The notes: a model not told the origin generated them from the letters alone. A stretch of DNA of 64,000 nt from Phreatobacter sp. (GCA_019749835.1 JAIEPJ010000036.1:27923-91922); one strand, 5' to 3'. Shown: positions 10,525 to 20,826, counted from the first letter of the stretch. A program made the numbers and translations.

Positions 10525-11457
10525 GTGCAGCTTTACCTTCCGATCGCCGAATTGCCCGTCAACATGCTCCTCATCCTGGGCATGGGGCTGGCGATCGGGT
10601 TCATCTCCGGCATGTTCGGCGTCGGCGGCGGTTTCCTGCTGACGCCGCTGCTCATCTTCATCGGCATTCCCCCGGCCATCGCGGTCGCCAGCGTCTCCGG
10701 CCAGATCGCCGCCTCGTCCCTGTCGGGCACCCTGAGCTATTGGCGCAAGAATGCGGTGGATCCGAAACTGGTCGGGGTGCTGCTGATCGGCAGCGTCTTC
10801 GGCACGGCCGGCGGTGTCGCCGCCTTCTCGTTGCTGCGGCGCGAGGGGCAACTCGATCTCTTCATCGCCCTGTCCTATGTCACGCTGCTCGGCGGCATCG
10901 GCATGCTGATGGTGGTCGAGAGCCTGCGGGCCATCGCCCGGTCGCGTTCGGGAGAGCCGCCGAAGCTGCCGCCGGCCCGTGACCGCAGGGTCGGCACCGG
11001 GCTACCCTTCGTCATGCATTTTCCGCGCTCGCGCATCACCGTCTCGGCGATCCCGGTCGTCGCCATCGGGCTCGGGATCGGCTTCCTCGGCTCGATCATG
11101 GGGATCGGCGGCGGCTTCCTGCTCGTGCCCGCGCTGGTCTATCTCCTGCGCGTCTCGACGGCGGTGGTGATCGGCACGTCGAGCCTGCAGACGCTGGTGA
11201 CCATGCTGATGGCGGTTGTCTTCCACGCCGCCACCAATGCCTCCGTCGATGTCGTCCTCGCCCTGCTGCTGATGATCGGCGGCGTCGTCGGCGCCCAGTT
11301 CGGCGCCCGCACCTCGCTGTCGATGAAGGGCGAGGAACTGCGCCTGCTGCTCGGCCTCGTCGTGCTCGCCGTCGGCATGCGCTTCCTCATCGATCTCGTC
11401 GTGCGGCCCGACGACCCCTTCTCCAACACCGTCCTCGAATGGGTGGTGCGGGTATGA
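10525..11457 (+). CDS. Sulfite exporter TauE/SafE family membrane protein
   Basis: Repeated GFISGMFGVGGGFLLTPLLIF / GFLGSIMGIGGGFLLVPALVY motifs. Confidence 0.92.
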   Translation: MQLYLPIAELPVNMLLILGMGLAIGFISGMFGVGGGFLLTPLLIFIGIPPAIAVASVSGQIAASSLSGTLSYWRKNAVDPKLVGVLLIGSVFGTAGGVAAFSLLRREGQLDLFIALSYVTLLGGIGMLMVVESLRAIARSRSGEPPKLPPARDRRVGTGLPFVMHFPRSRITVSAIPVVAIGLGIGFLGSIMGIGGGFLLVPALVYLLRVSTAVVIGTSSLQTLVTMLMAVVFHAATNASVDVVLALLLMIGGVVGAQFGARTSLSMKGEELRLLLGLVVLAVGMRFLIDLVVRPDDPFSNTVLEWVVRV

Positions 11458-12215
11458 GCCGCGTCCTCATCGTCATCGCGGCCCTGCTCGCCGTCACGCC
11501 CGCCCGGGCCGAGACGATGGTGACTTCATTGTCCACCCACCGGCTGCAGATCACGTCCAATTTCGTCGGGTCGGAGATCGTCCTGTTCGGCTCGATCGAG
11601 CGCGATGCGCAGACCATCTCCCGCCCCGGCGGCTATGACATGGCGGTGGTCGTCCGCGGTCCCCGCGCGCTGATGGTCACGCGCCAGAAGACGCGCGTCT
11701 TCGGCATCTGGGTGAACACCGACTCCCGCCAGTTCGTCGAGATGCCGTCCTTCTATGCGCTGCTGTCGAACAAGCCGGCGGCGGACCTGGCCGACCTCGA
11801 ATTGCGGGCGCGCCAGCAGATCGGTGTCGACTCGATCACCGCCATCACCCCGCGGCTCGGGCCCGATCCCGTCGCGACACCGGCCTTCCGCGATGCCCTG
11901 CTGCGGATCAACCGCGCCAAGGGTCTCTATCGCGAGAACCCGACCGGCGTGACCTTTCTCACCCCCAACCTGTTCCGTGCCAACATTCCCGTTGTGCCCA
12001 ACACGCCGGTCGGATCTTTCGAGGTCGACATCTTTCTGATGTCGGGCGGGGTTATCCTCGCCCGCGAGAGTACGAATTTCGAGGTGACAAAGACCGGATT
12101 CGAGGCCTTCGTCGCCAATGCGGCCCGCGATCACGGGATTCTCTACGGCCTCGCCGCCGCCATGCTCGCCCTGTTCACGGGCTGGGCGGCGAGCGTCGTG
12201 TTCCGGCGCGATTGA
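11454..12215 (+). CDS. TIGR02186-like membrane-associated protein
   Basis: Signal peptide, C-terminal TM; ATGA overlap with TauE gene, a typical neighbourhood. Confidence 0.75.
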   Translation: MSRVLIVIAALLAVTPARAETMVTSLSTHRLQITSNFVGSEIVLFGSIERDAQTISRPGGYDMAVVVRGPRALMVTRQKTRVFGIWVNTDSRQFVEMPSFYALLSNKPAADLADLELRARQQIGVDSITAITPRLGPDPVATPAFRDALLRINRAKGLYRENPTGVTFLTPNLFRANIPVVPNTPVGSFEVDIFLMSGGVILARESTNFEVTKTGFEAFVANAARDHGILYGLAAAMLALFTGWAASVVFRRD

Positions 12216-12270
12216 GATGGCCCCCGCGATCGTGGTCTCGCCGTCGGCAGGGTCAAGGCAGGACTGACAC

Positions 12271-13593
12271 GTGGGTGATGAAATCGACGCCGGGTGGAAC
12301 GAGGGGTGGGTCGGCACCCTGTTCCTCTATGGGTCCGGAGCCCTTCTCGCGATGGTCCTCGGTGGCTGGGGAGACCTCGCCTGGCCCCTCGCCGCCGGCG
12401 GCGGGCTCGCTCTCGTAGGGGCAGGTACGCTCATGCGCCGCCGCCCGCGCGCGCGCGCGCCCCTGGAGGACGAGGTCATGGCCCGCCGTGCCGCAAGGCT
12501 GACGGACCTGACGGTCGAGGGCCTCATGGCGGCGCTGCCCGTTCCGGCCATCCTTCTTGATCCGAAACTCGCTGTGCGCACCCACAATGCCCGCGCCGCC
12601 GCGCTGCTGCCTGGCCTCAGACGCGGCGAGCCTTTGACCCTGTCGCTCCGGGCACCCGAGGTGGTCGAGGTCGTGCGCCGGGCCCTCGCCAGCAACAGTG
12701 CCCAGGTCATCGATTACGCCGAACGGGTGCCCGTCGCGCGCTGGTTCAGCGTCGAGGCGACGCCGGTCGCCGTCACGCCGGAGGCACGGGATGGCGGCCG
12801 GCCCGACTTCATCCTCCTGTCGCTGCGCGATCTCACCGAGGAACGCCGGCTGGAACAGTTGCGCGCCGACTTCGTCGCCAATGCCAGCCACGAATTGCGC
12901 ACGCCGCTCGCGTCCGTCGTCGGCTTCATCGAGACCATCCAGGGCCCCGCCCGCAACGATCCCGATGCCCGAGAGCGCTTTCTCGGCATCATGCTGGCCC
13001 AGGCGCGCCGCATGTCGCGGTTGATCGACGACCTGCTTTCGCTGTCGCGCATCGAGCTCAACGAACATGTGCAGCCCGTCACGGTGGTCGACCTCGTGCA
13101 ACTCCTGCGCCATGTGCGCGATACGCTGGGGCCCTATGCGAAGGCCCAGGGCGTGGTGGTGGAGATCTTGGCCGGAGAGGCGACCCTGCCGGTCAAGGGC
13201 GATCAGGACGAACTCATCCGCCTCTTCGAGAACCTGGTGCAGAACGCCATCAAATATGGTGCCGACGGGGGACGCGTCGACATCACCCTCGGCCGCGAGA
13301 GCCGGGACGGCCGCGGCGCCGAGGCCGTGGTGAGTGTGCGCGACCACGGCCCGGGTATCCCAGCCGAGCACCTGCCGCGCCTGACCGAGCGATTCTATCG
13401 TGTCGATGTCGCCTCGAGCCGCGAGAAGGGCGGCACCGGCCTCGGCCTCGCCCTGGTCAAGCATATCCTCAACCGTCACCGCGGCCGGCTCGCTGTCGAG
13501 AGCGTTCAGGGCGAAGGAGCGACCTTCACCGTGCGGATTGACGCCGCCGACCGTGGCGAGGATGCCGACACGTCCGTCCCGCACGCTTCGTGA
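12271..13593 (+). CDS. phoR: Phosphate regulon-type sensor histidine kinase
   Basis: HisKA (ANASHELRTPLASVVGFIETIQG) and HATPase (RDHGPGIPAEHLPRLTERFYRVD, GGTGLGLALVKHILNRHRG); followed by phoU and phoB. Confidence 0.85.
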   Translation: MGDEIDAGWNEGWVGTLFLYGSGALLAMVLGGWGDLAWPLAAGGGLALVGAGTLMRRRPRARAPLEDEVMARRAARLTDLTVEGLMAALPVPAILLDPKLAVRTHNARAAALLPGLRRGEPLTLSLRAPEVVEVVRRALASNSAQVIDYAERVPVARWFSVEATPVAVTPEARDGGRPDFILLSLRDLTEERRLEQLRADFVANASHELRTPLASVVGFIETIQGPARNDPDARERFLGIMLAQARRMSRLIDDLLSLSRIELNEHVQPVTVVDLVQLLRHVRDTLGPYAKAQGVVVEILAGEATLPVKGDQDELIRLFENLVQNAIKYGADGGRVDITLGRESRDGRGAEAVVSVRDHGPGIPAEHLPRLTERFYRVDVASSREKGGTGLGLALVKHILNRHRGRLAVESVQGEGATFTVRIDAADRGEDADTSVPHAS

Positions 13594-13769
13594 CGACCCG
13601 GCGCCCCGGGGTTGCGGGCGGCGTTTGCCGCCATTCTGTCGCAACATCGACAACATGTTGAAACATCGACGTAATCAATGTCATTGATGCGTCACCTGAC
13701 GGGCATAGAACCGTCGCGGCGCAGGGCTATTCAACAAGTTCCCCCTTCGCCCTCTCGCAGGAGCCTGCC

Positions 13770-14477
13770 ATGACCGAACATACCGTGAGCGCTTACGAGA
13801 ACGAGCTCAAGGGCTTGGCGCAGCGCGTGGCCGAGATGGGCGGGCTGACCGAGAAGCAGATTGTCGGCTGCATCGACGCCCTCATTCGCAGCGACCTCGA
13901 ACTCGCCCGCCAGGTGCGCTCGGTCGATCCGCAGATCGATGCCCTGCAGCGCGAGATCGAGGAGGTCGGCATCCTCATCATCGCCAAGCGACAGCCGATG
14001 GCCATCGACCTGCGCGAGATCGTCGGCGCCCTGCGCATCGCCTCCGACCTCGAGCGGATCGCTGACCTTGCCAAGAACATCGCCAAGCGCGTCACTGCCA
14101 TGAACGGCTCGGTGCCGCTGGCAAAGGTGACCGGTGGTTTCGACGCCATGGCGCGCCTCGCCTTGGAACGCGTCAAGCAGGTGCTCGACGCCTATGCCCA
14201 GCGTGACGTGGCGGCGGCACTCGATGTCTGGAAGGCCGACGGCGACATCGACGCGCTCTACAACTCGCTGTTCCGCGAACTCCTGACCTACATGCTCGAA
14301 GATCCGCGCAATATCGGCTCCTGTACCCACCTCCTGTTCTGCGCGAAGAACCTCGAGAGGATCGGCGATCACGCCACCAATATCGCCGAGACGATCCACT
14401 ACATGGTCAAGGGTGTCACCCTGGCCGACGAGCGTCCGAAGCTCGACACCACGACGATGGCAACGGTCGGCCTCTGA
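13770..14477 (+). CDS. phoU: Phosphate signalling complex protein PhoU
   Basis: PhoU repeats (RQPMAIDLREIVGALRIASDLERIADLAKNIAKR; CAKNLERIGDHATNIAETIHYMVKG). Confidence 0.95.
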   Translation: MTEHTVSAYENELKGLAQRVAEMGGLTEKQIVGCIDALIRSDLELARQVRSVDPQIDALQREIEEVGILIIAKRQPMAIDLREIVGALRIASDLERIADLAKNIAKRVTAMNGSVPLAKVTGGFDAMARLALERVKQVLDAYAQRDVAAALDVWKADGDIDALYNSLFRELLTYMLEDPRNIGSCTHLLFCAKNLERIGDHATNIAETIHYMVKGVTLADERPKLDTTTMATVGL

Positions 14478-14508
14478 CCGCAGCACCGGGCACGACAGGG
14501 ATATTTCC

Positions 14509-15213
14509 ATGACCGCACGCATTCTGGTGGTCGAGGACGAGGAACCGATCACGGTTCTTCTGCGCTACAATCTCGAGGCGGAGGGCTACCAGGTCGAGGT
14601 CGTCGGCCGCGGCGACGAGGCCGAGGTCCGGCTCCGCGAGGCGGTTCCCGACCTCGTTCTGCTCGACTGGATGCTGCCCGGCCTGTCCGGGATCGAATTG
14701 TGCCGCCGCATCCGGCTGCGCCCCGAGACCGAGCGCCTGCCGGTCATCATGCTCACCGCCCGCGGCGAAGAGGGTGAGCGGGTGAGGGGGCTCGCCATCG
14801 GCGCCGACGACTATGTGGTGAAACCCTTCTCCGTGCCGGAACTGCTGGCGCGGGTCCGGGCCCTTTTGCGCCGGGCCAAGCCCGAACATCTCTCGAGCCT
14901 GCTGAAGTCCGGCGATATCGAACTGGACCGCGAGACCCGACGGGTCCACCGCGCCGGCCGCGAGATCAATTTAGGGCCGACCGAGTTCCGGCTGCTCGAA
15001 TTCCTCATGCAGTCGCCGGGCCGCGTCTACACCCGCGAACAGCTGCTGGATGGCGTCTGGGGCCGGGACGTCTATATCGACGAGCGCACGGTGGACGTCC
15101 ATATCGGGCGGCTGCGCAAGGCGGTGAAGCGCGGCCGGGAGGTCGATCCGATCCGCACCGTGCGCGGTTCCGGCTATTCCTTCAACGAGCGGTTCGGCGG
15201 CGCCGCGGCCTGA
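14509..15213 (+). CDS. phoB: Phosphate regulon response regulator
   Basis: Receiver domain (LVLLDWMLPGLSGIELCRRIR) and OmpR-type winged helix; PhoB-like. Confidence 0.92.
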   Translation: MTARILVVEDEEPITVLLRYNLEAEGYQVEVVGRGDEAEVRLREAVPDLVLLDWMLPGLSGIELCRRIRLRPETERLPVIMLTARGEEGERVRGLAIGADDYVVKPFSVPELLARVRALLRRAKPEHLSSLLKSGDIELDRETRRVHRAGREINLGPTEFRLLEFLMQSPGRVYTREQLLDGVWGRDVYIDERTVDVHIGRLRKAVKRGREVDPIRTVRGSGYSFNERFGGAAA

Positions 15214-15219
15214 TCCGCG

Positions 15220-17037
15220 TCACGCCTCGAGGCTTTCCTTCAGCATTTCAAGTTCCAGCCAGCGGTCCTCGGCGGCGGAGAGGTCGCCCTGCGCCTTGGT
15301 CATTGCGGCACTCGCCTTGTCGAAGGCCGAGCGGTCGCGGGCATAGAGGGCGGGATCGGCGAGGATCGCCTGCAGCTTGGCGATGTCGCGCTGCAGCGCC
15401 TCCATCCGCGCGGGCAGCGTGTCGAGGTCATGCTTGTCCTTGAACGACATTTTCCGGCGCGCGGGCTCGGCCTGCGGTTCCGGCCTGGCGGCTGCCGGTG
15501 ACGTCGCCTCGCCCTTCGCGGCCTTCTGGACGACGCGCGCCGCGATACCCGCACCGCGCTGGTTCAGCATGTCGGAATAGCCGCCGGCATATTCCACCCA
15601 GCGCCCGTCGCCCTCGCTGACCAGCACCGATGTGCAGACGCGGTCGAGGAAGTCGCGGTCATGCGAGACCAGAATGACCGTTCCGGGAAAATCCGTGAGC
15701 ATTTCCTGCAGCAGGTCGAGCGTCTCCAGGTCGAGATCGTTGGTTGGCTCGTCCAGCACCAGGACATTGGCGGGCGAGGCGAGGGCGCGCGCCAGCAGGA
15801 GACGGCCCCGTTCGCCGCCCGACAGCACGCCGACCGGCGTCCCCTTCTGCTCGGGCGAGAAAAGGAAATCCTTCATGTAGCCAATGACATGGCGGTTCTC
15901 ACCGTTGATGGTGACATAGTCGCCGCGCCCGCGCGTCAGGGCCTCCGTCAGCGGCATGGCTGGATCGAGGTCCTCGCGCTTCTGGTCCAGCGTCGCCATG
16001 GCGAGGTTGGTGCCGAGGGCGATCGTGCCGGAATCAGGCGCCAGCGTCCCCGTCAGCAATTGCACCAGCGTCGTCTTTCCCGCCCCGTTAGGGCCGACGA
16101 TGCCCAGCCGGTCGCCGCGCAGGATCCGGATCGTCAGATCGTCGACGATCGTCCGGTCGCCGTAATGCTTGGAGATGCCCCGGGCCTCGACGACGCGCTT
16201 GCCCGAGACTTCCGCCTCGCTCACGGTCATCGACACGGTGCCGACGGCCTTGCGGTGCTCGCGGAAATCCTTGCGCAGGGCTTGCAGGTTGCCGAGGCGG
16301 CGGACATTGCGCTTGCGCCGCGCCGAGACGCCGTAGCGCAGCCAATGTTCCTCGCGGGCAATCTGGCGGTCGAGCTTGTGCTGGTCCTTCTCCTCCTGCT
16401 CCAGCACCTCGTCACGCCAGGCCTCGAAATGCGCGAAGCCCTTGTCGAGCCGCCGCGTTGTGCCGCGGTCGAGCCAGATCGTCGCGCGCGACAGCGTCTC
16501 AAGGAAGCGGCGGTCGTGGCTGATCATGACGATGGCGCAGGTCAGGCGCTTCAGCGTCTTCTCCAGCCATTCGATGGCGGGCAGGTCGAGGTGGTTGGTC
16601 GGCTCGTCGAGAATCAGGATGTCGGGTTCGGGTGCGATGGCATGGGCCAGGGCCGCGCGCTTGGCCTCGCCGCCGGACAGCGCCGTCGTGCCCTCCTCGC
16701 CGGTCAGGCCGAGGTCCTCCAGCAGCATGCGCGCGCGATAGGGGTCGTCGCTCGGCCCGAGCCCGCTCTCCACATAGGCGAGCGTCGTCGGAAAGGCGGA
16801 GAGATCGGGTTCCTGCAGCAGGTAGCGGATGGTGGCGCCTGGCTGGGCGAACCGGCTGCCGCCATCCGCCTCGATCAGGCCGGCGGCGATCTTCAGAAGC
16901 GTCGACTTGCCCGAGCCGTTGCGGCCGACCAGGGCGAGCCGGTCGCCAGCCTCGACGGAAAGGTTGGCCGCTGTCAGGAGCGGCGTGCCGCCGAAGGTGA
17001 GGGCGATGTCTTGAAGTTGCAGGAGCGGAGGAGCCAT
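15220..17037 (-). CDS. ABC-F family ATP-binding protein (Uup-like)
   Basis: Two ABC domains (GRNGSGKSTLLKIAAG, LSGGEAKRAALAHA; GPNGAGKTTLVQLLTG, LSGGERGRLLLARA) and C-terminal coiled coil. Confidence 0.92.
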   Translation of the reverse strand: MAPPLLQLQDIALTFGGTPLLTAANLSVEAGDRLALVGRNGSGKSTLLKIAAGLIEADGGSRFAQPGATIRYLLQEPDLSAFPTTLAYVESGLGPSDDPYRARMLLEDLGLTGEEGTTALSGGEAKRAALAHAIAPEPDILILDEPTNHLDLPAIEWLEKTLKRLTCAIVMISHDRRFLETLSRATIWLDRGTTRRLDKGFAHFEAWRDEVLEQEEKDQHKLDRQIAREEHWLRYGVSARRKRNVRRLGNLQALRKDFREHRKAVGTVSMTVSEAEVSGKRVVEARGISKHYGDRTIVDDLTIRILRGDRLGIVGPNGAGKTTLVQLLTGTLAPDSGTIALGTNLAMATLDQKREDLDPAMPLTEALTRGRGDYVTINGENRHVIGYMKDFLFSPEQKGTPVGVLSGGERGRLLLARALASPANVLVLDEPTNDLDLETLDLLQEMLTDFPGTVILVSHDRDFLDRVCTSVLVSEGDGRWVEYAGGYSDMLNQRGAGIAARVVQKAAKGEATSPAAARPEPQAEPARRKMSFKDKHDLDTLPARMEALQRDIAKLQAILADPALYARDRSAFDKASAAMTKAQGDLSAAEDRWLELEMLKESLEA

Positions 17038-17108
17038 GGCCCGCCGTCTAGCATCCTTGGACGACCTGTGCACGCTGGGACCTGACGATTCTGCCGCCGG
17101 GGCCCCTC

Positions 17109-17702
17109 ATGCGCATGCTGGTGATCTACTGCCATCCCTGTCCCGAGAGCTTCACCGCCGCCCTGCGCGACCGTGCGCTGGCCGCCCTCGCGGCCGCAGG
17201 TCACGAGACCCGGCTGATCGATCTCTATGCCGACGGTTTCGATCCTGTCATGGGCCCTGATGAAAGGCGCGCCTATCACACTGCCGGCGCCAACGAGGCG
17301 CCCGTCGCCGCCCATCTCGAGGCCCTGCGCTGGGCCGAGGGGCTGCTCTTCGTCTATCCGACCTGGTGGTATGGCCTGCCGGCCATGCTCAAGGGCTGGC
17401 TCGACCGTGTCTGGATTCCGCATGCGACCTTCACCATGCCCGAAGCCGGCAAGCCGATCGGCCGCGTTCTCACGCAGATCCGCTTCATCGGTGCCGTCTC
17501 GACCCTCGGATCGCCCTGGTGGTGGTGGCGCCTGGTCATGTCCGAGCCCGGCCGCCGGACGCTTCTCCGCGGTCTGCGGCCTCTCGTCGCCCCGCGCTGC
17601 GGGACGCTCTGGCTGGCGCTGCACGGCATCGACGGGGCCACCGCCGATCAGCGGATGGCCTTCATGGAGAAGGTCGAGAAACGGCTCGCGGTGCTCCGCT
17701 GA
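17109..17702 (+). CDS. NAD(P)H-dependent oxidoreductase, flavodoxin-like fold
   Basis: MRMLVIYCHPCPESFTAALRD..., FVYPTWWYGLPAMLKGWLDRVW. Confidence 0.88.
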   Translation: MRMLVIYCHPCPESFTAALRDRALAALAAAGHETRLIDLYADGFDPVMGPDERRAYHTAGANEAPVAAHLEALRWAEGLLFVYPTWWYGLPAMLKGWLDRVWIPHATFTMPEAGKPIGRVLTQIRFIGAVSTLGSPWWWWRLVMSEPGRRTLLRGLRPLVAPRCGTLWLALHGIDGATADQRMAFMEKVEKRLAVLR

Positions 17703-17705
17703 GCC

Positions 17706-18656
17706 TCAGTCGAACAGGCTCGACACGCTTTCCTCGCTCGCCGTGCGGGCGATGGCCTCGCCGATCAGGCTGGCGATGGAGAGGGTGCGGATGTTGCGCG
17801 CGACCCGGACCGCTTCCGTCGGCTGGATGGAATCGGTGATCACCAGTTCCTTCAGCTTCGAGGCGGTGATGCGGGCGACCGCCCCGCCCGACAGCACACC
17901 GTGGGTGATATAGGCCGAGACGTCCTTGGCGCCGCGCGCCAGCAGCGCCTCGGCGGCATTCACCAGCGTGCCGCCGGAATCGACAATGTCGTCGACGAGG
18001 ATGCAGCTCTTGCCCTCGACGTCACCGATGACATTCATCACCTCGCTCTCGCCCGGCCGCTCGCGGCGCTTGTCAACGATGGCGAGGAGGGCGTCGATGC
18101 GCTTGGCGAGCGCGCGCGCACGCACGACGCCGCCGACATCCGGCGAAACGACCATCACGTCCTGGATGCTGCGGGTGTCGCGGATGTCCTTGGCCAGCAG
18201 CGGCGCGGCGAAGAGATTGTCGGTCGGGATGTCGAAGAAGCCCTGGATCTGCCCGGCATGCAGGTCGAGCGTCATGACCCGGTCGGCGCCCGAGCGGGTG
18301 ATCAGGTTGGCGACAAGCTTGGCGGAGATCGGCGTGCGCGAGCCGGACCGGCGGTCCTGCCGCGCATAGCCGAAATAGGGGATCACTGCCGTGATGCGCT
18401 TGGCCGAGGAGCGGCGCAGCGCGTCGCAGATGATCAGCAGCTCCATAAGGTGGTCGTTGGTCGGATAGGACGTCGACTGGACGACATAGACGTCCTCGCC
18501 GCGCACGTTCTCCTGGATCTCGACGAAGATCTCCATATCCGCGAAGCGGCGGACCGAGGCCTTGGCCGGGGGCGTGTTGAGATAGGCCCCGATCGCATCT
18601 GCGAGCGGCCGATTGGAATTGCCGGAAACGATCTTGATCCCGGGTTTTCGCGACAT
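17706..18656 (-). CDS. prs: Ribose-phosphate pyrophosphokinase
   Basis: [20 protein letters not shown]..., [31 protein letters not shown]. Confidence 0.96.
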   Translation of the reverse strand: MSRKPGIKIVSGNSNRPLADAIGAYLNTPPAKASVRRFADMEIFVEIQENVRGEDVYVVQSTSYPTNDHLMELLIICDALRRSSAKRITAVIPYFGYARQDRRSGSRTPISAKLVANLITRSGADRVMTLDLHAGQIQGFFDIPTDNLFAAPLLAKDIRDTRSIQDVMVVSPDVGGVVRARALAKRIDALLAIVDKRRERPGESEVMNVIGDVEGKSCILVDDIVDSGGTLVNAAEALLARGAKDVSAYITHGVLSGGAVARITASKLKELVITDSIQPTEAVRVARNIRTLSIASLIGEAIARTASEESVSSLFD

Positions 18657-18813
18657 GAGGCAGCTCTCGGGGCAGCGACGAAGGCGCCCTCATAGCAACC
18701 GATCTACCGCGCCACAATGCCGCGTGACCCTCGCGCACGTGGCCATCAACAGGGTGTGACGCCGGGGTGACGCGAAAAAGGCCAATCCGTGCCGCCTTGC
18801 GATACGGTGGCCG

Positions 18814-19581
18814 TCAGGACGCCAGCGCGATCCCGGCGATATGCCGCCCGTAATCCGGCTCCTTGCGATGCGTCGTCCGCCGGTAGGAGTAGAAGCGCGC
18901 TTCGTCCGCATAGGTGTCGAGGCCAAGATCGTCGACGGCGCTGATCCCGGCCGCCGTCAACCTGGCGGCGATGAAACCCGGCAGGTCGAACTGGGCATGG
19001 CCCGGCCGGCCCAGGGTGAAAAACCGGGCATAGGTCTCGTCCGCGCCGCGGAACTGGTCGACGAAGCCCTGGGACACCTCGTAGCTCGGCTGACGGATCA
19101 GAGGGCCGATGGCCACGCTGATGCGGGAGCGGTGGGCGCCGAGCCCTTCCATCGCCGCGATGGTAGCCTCAAGGACCCCGCCGATGGCCCCCTTCCAGCC
19201 GGCATGGGCGGCGCCGACCACGCCCGCGGCGGCATCGGCGAAGAGCACTGGTCCGCAATCGGCGGCAGCGACGCCGCAGGCGATGCCGGGCACCCGCGTC
19301 ACCACCGCATCGGCTTTGGGCCGGTCGCCGCCGTCATGGGGCCTGTCCGCAATGATGACGTCGGGCGAATGGATCTGGAAACAGGAGATCAGGGCATTGT
19401 CGGCGACGCCCAGCGCTGCGGCCATGCGGCGGCGGTTCTCGCGCACCCGATCCCCGTCGTCGCCCGAGCCGAGCCCGGCATTGAGCGAGGCGTAGAGCCC
19501 CTCCGACACGCCACCCTCGCGGGTGAAGAAGGCATGGCGGATGCCGGGCAGGGCGGCGAGGGCGGGCGAGGTCACGAACAT
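18814..19581 (-). CDS. pgeF: Peptidoglycan editing factor PgeF / laccase-domain protein
   Basis: HAFFTREGGVSEGLYASLNAGLGSGDD, CGPVLFADAAAGVVGAAHAGWKGAIGGVLEATIAAM. Confidence 0.92.
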   Translation of the reverse strand: MFVTSPALAALPGIRHAFFTREGGVSEGLYASLNAGLGSGDDGDRVRENRRRMAAALGVADNALISCFQIHSPDVIIADRPHDGGDRPKADAVVTRVPGIACGVAAADCGPVLFADAAAGVVGAAHAGWKGAIGGVLEATIAAMEGLGAHRSRISVAIGPLIRQPSYEVSQGFVDQFRGADETYARFFTLGRPGHAQFDLPGFIAARLTAAGISAVDDLGLDTYADEARFYSYRRTTHRKEPDYGRHIAGIALAS

Positions 19582-19627
19582 CGCCGAAGCGAAATCTGCT
19601 TCGCGTCCCGCTGTCAATCGGCGGGAC

Positions 19628-20707
19628 TCAGCCGGCCTCGTCCATCGTCAGTGCATGTTTCCAGTAGCCGACCGCCAGGCACCGCGCCCTATCCAGGCCC
19701 TTCTCCTCGCGCCAGTAGCTGCGGATGCGGCGCGCGACGGCCTCTTCGGCTCCGAGCCAGCAGAACACGTCGCCATGTTGCGGCAGCGACACCGCCATGA
19801 CCGCATCGGCCAGGATGTCATTGCGTCCCGGCTCCCGACCACGGCGGAACAGCCAGAGCAGCGTGATGCCGGCGGGATGGACGAGGTTCTGCACCTCGCG
19901 CTCGTCCTCCACCTCGATGAGCACCTGTCCGGCCGTGTCCTGCGGCAGGCGGGCCAGGATTCGTGCCATGGCGGGAATGGCGGTCTCGTCGCCGGCAAGC
20001 AGCATATGGGTCGCCGGGCGGACCTCGCGGCCGCCGGGCCCCATGAGACCGATCACCGCCCCCGGTCGCGCCCCGGCCGCCCAGCCCGAGGCAACGCCCG
20101 GCGCGGCATGCAACACGAAGTCGATGTCCATCTCGCCCGCCGCCACGTCGATGCGACGGATGGTGTAGACGCGCTGTACCGGCCGACGCTCCTCAGCCGG
20201 CCAGAGCGGCCGGCCGTTCTTCCCCGGCTTCGGCCATTCTGGCGGATGCACGCCATCCGGTGGAAAGAGCAGGCGGACATGCAGGCTGTCGCCTTCGAAG
20301 CGCGACAGGTCCGGACCGGTCAGGGTGATCCGACGCACATGCGGGGTCACCTCCGCGACGCGCCGTACGGTCATCTCGCGAAGGCTTGGCAACTCCGTGA
20401 GGTCGCAACCGTCGCCGCTCCAGACGACCTCTGGCTTTTCCGCGGCGGCCGCCTCCTCGATCTGCGCGCTGAGCAGGAACTTCAGCACTGACAGACCCTG
20501 CTCGGTCGGTGATTCCAGGCGGATATGGAGCCGATCGGCCGCGGCCTCCAGCGTCCCCGTGCCGAGGCCGTCGACCAGGGCAACACGTCCGCGACCCGCC
20601 TCGGCATGGGCGTCGAGGTCCGACTTCGCCAGCTTGGCGCAGACCGCTGCGACATAGGCGAGGCCTGCTGTCGTGGGAATGGTGGCTTCAGCCTTCAACA
20701 TCGTCAT
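19628..20707 (-). CDS. DUF2218-siderophore-interacting protein fusion
   Basis: N-terminal DUF2218-like region followed by SIP FAD/NAD-binding domain (HVRRITLTGPDLSRFEGDSLHVRLLFPPDG; RVYTIRRIDVAAGEMDIDFVLH). Confidence 0.85.
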   Translation of the reverse strand: MTMLKAEATIPTTAGLAYVAAVCAKLAKSDLDAHAEAGRGRVALVDGLGTGTLEAAADRLHIRLESPTEQGLSVLKFLLSAQIEEAAAAEKPEVVWSGDGCDLTELPSLREMTVRRVAEVTPHVRRITLTGPDLSRFEGDSLHVRLLFPPDGVHPPEWPKPGKNGRPLWPAEERRPVQRVYTIRRIDVAAGEMDIDFVLHAAPGVASGWAAGARPGAVIGLMGPGGREVRPATHMLLAGDETAIPAMARILARLPQDTAGQVLIEVEDEREVQNLVHPAGITLLWLFRRGREPGRNDILADAVMAVSLPQHGDVFCWLGAEEAVARRIRSYWREEKGLDRARCLAVGYWKHALTMDEAG

Positions 20708-20826
20708 CGTCCAACCTGTGAGCGCGATCAGGGCGGCTGGCTGGCGGAGCAGGATGCTGGCGGGCTGGCGCGAGCCTCGAGACGAGGCAAGCACCTTGTA
20801 GATAAGTTGATTATTCCAGTCAACAA

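Noticed and set aside
12449-12462. Run of GC dinucleotides (cgcgcgcgcgcgc) in phoR as a phase-variation tract
   Set aside because: Short and encodes an Arg/Ala/Pro cytoplasmic juxtamembrane stretch in a high-GC genome; no evidence for slippage
15661-17085. 474-aa plus-strand ORF opposite the ABC-F gene
   Set aside because: Shadow ORF; ABC-F protein is clear on the minus strand
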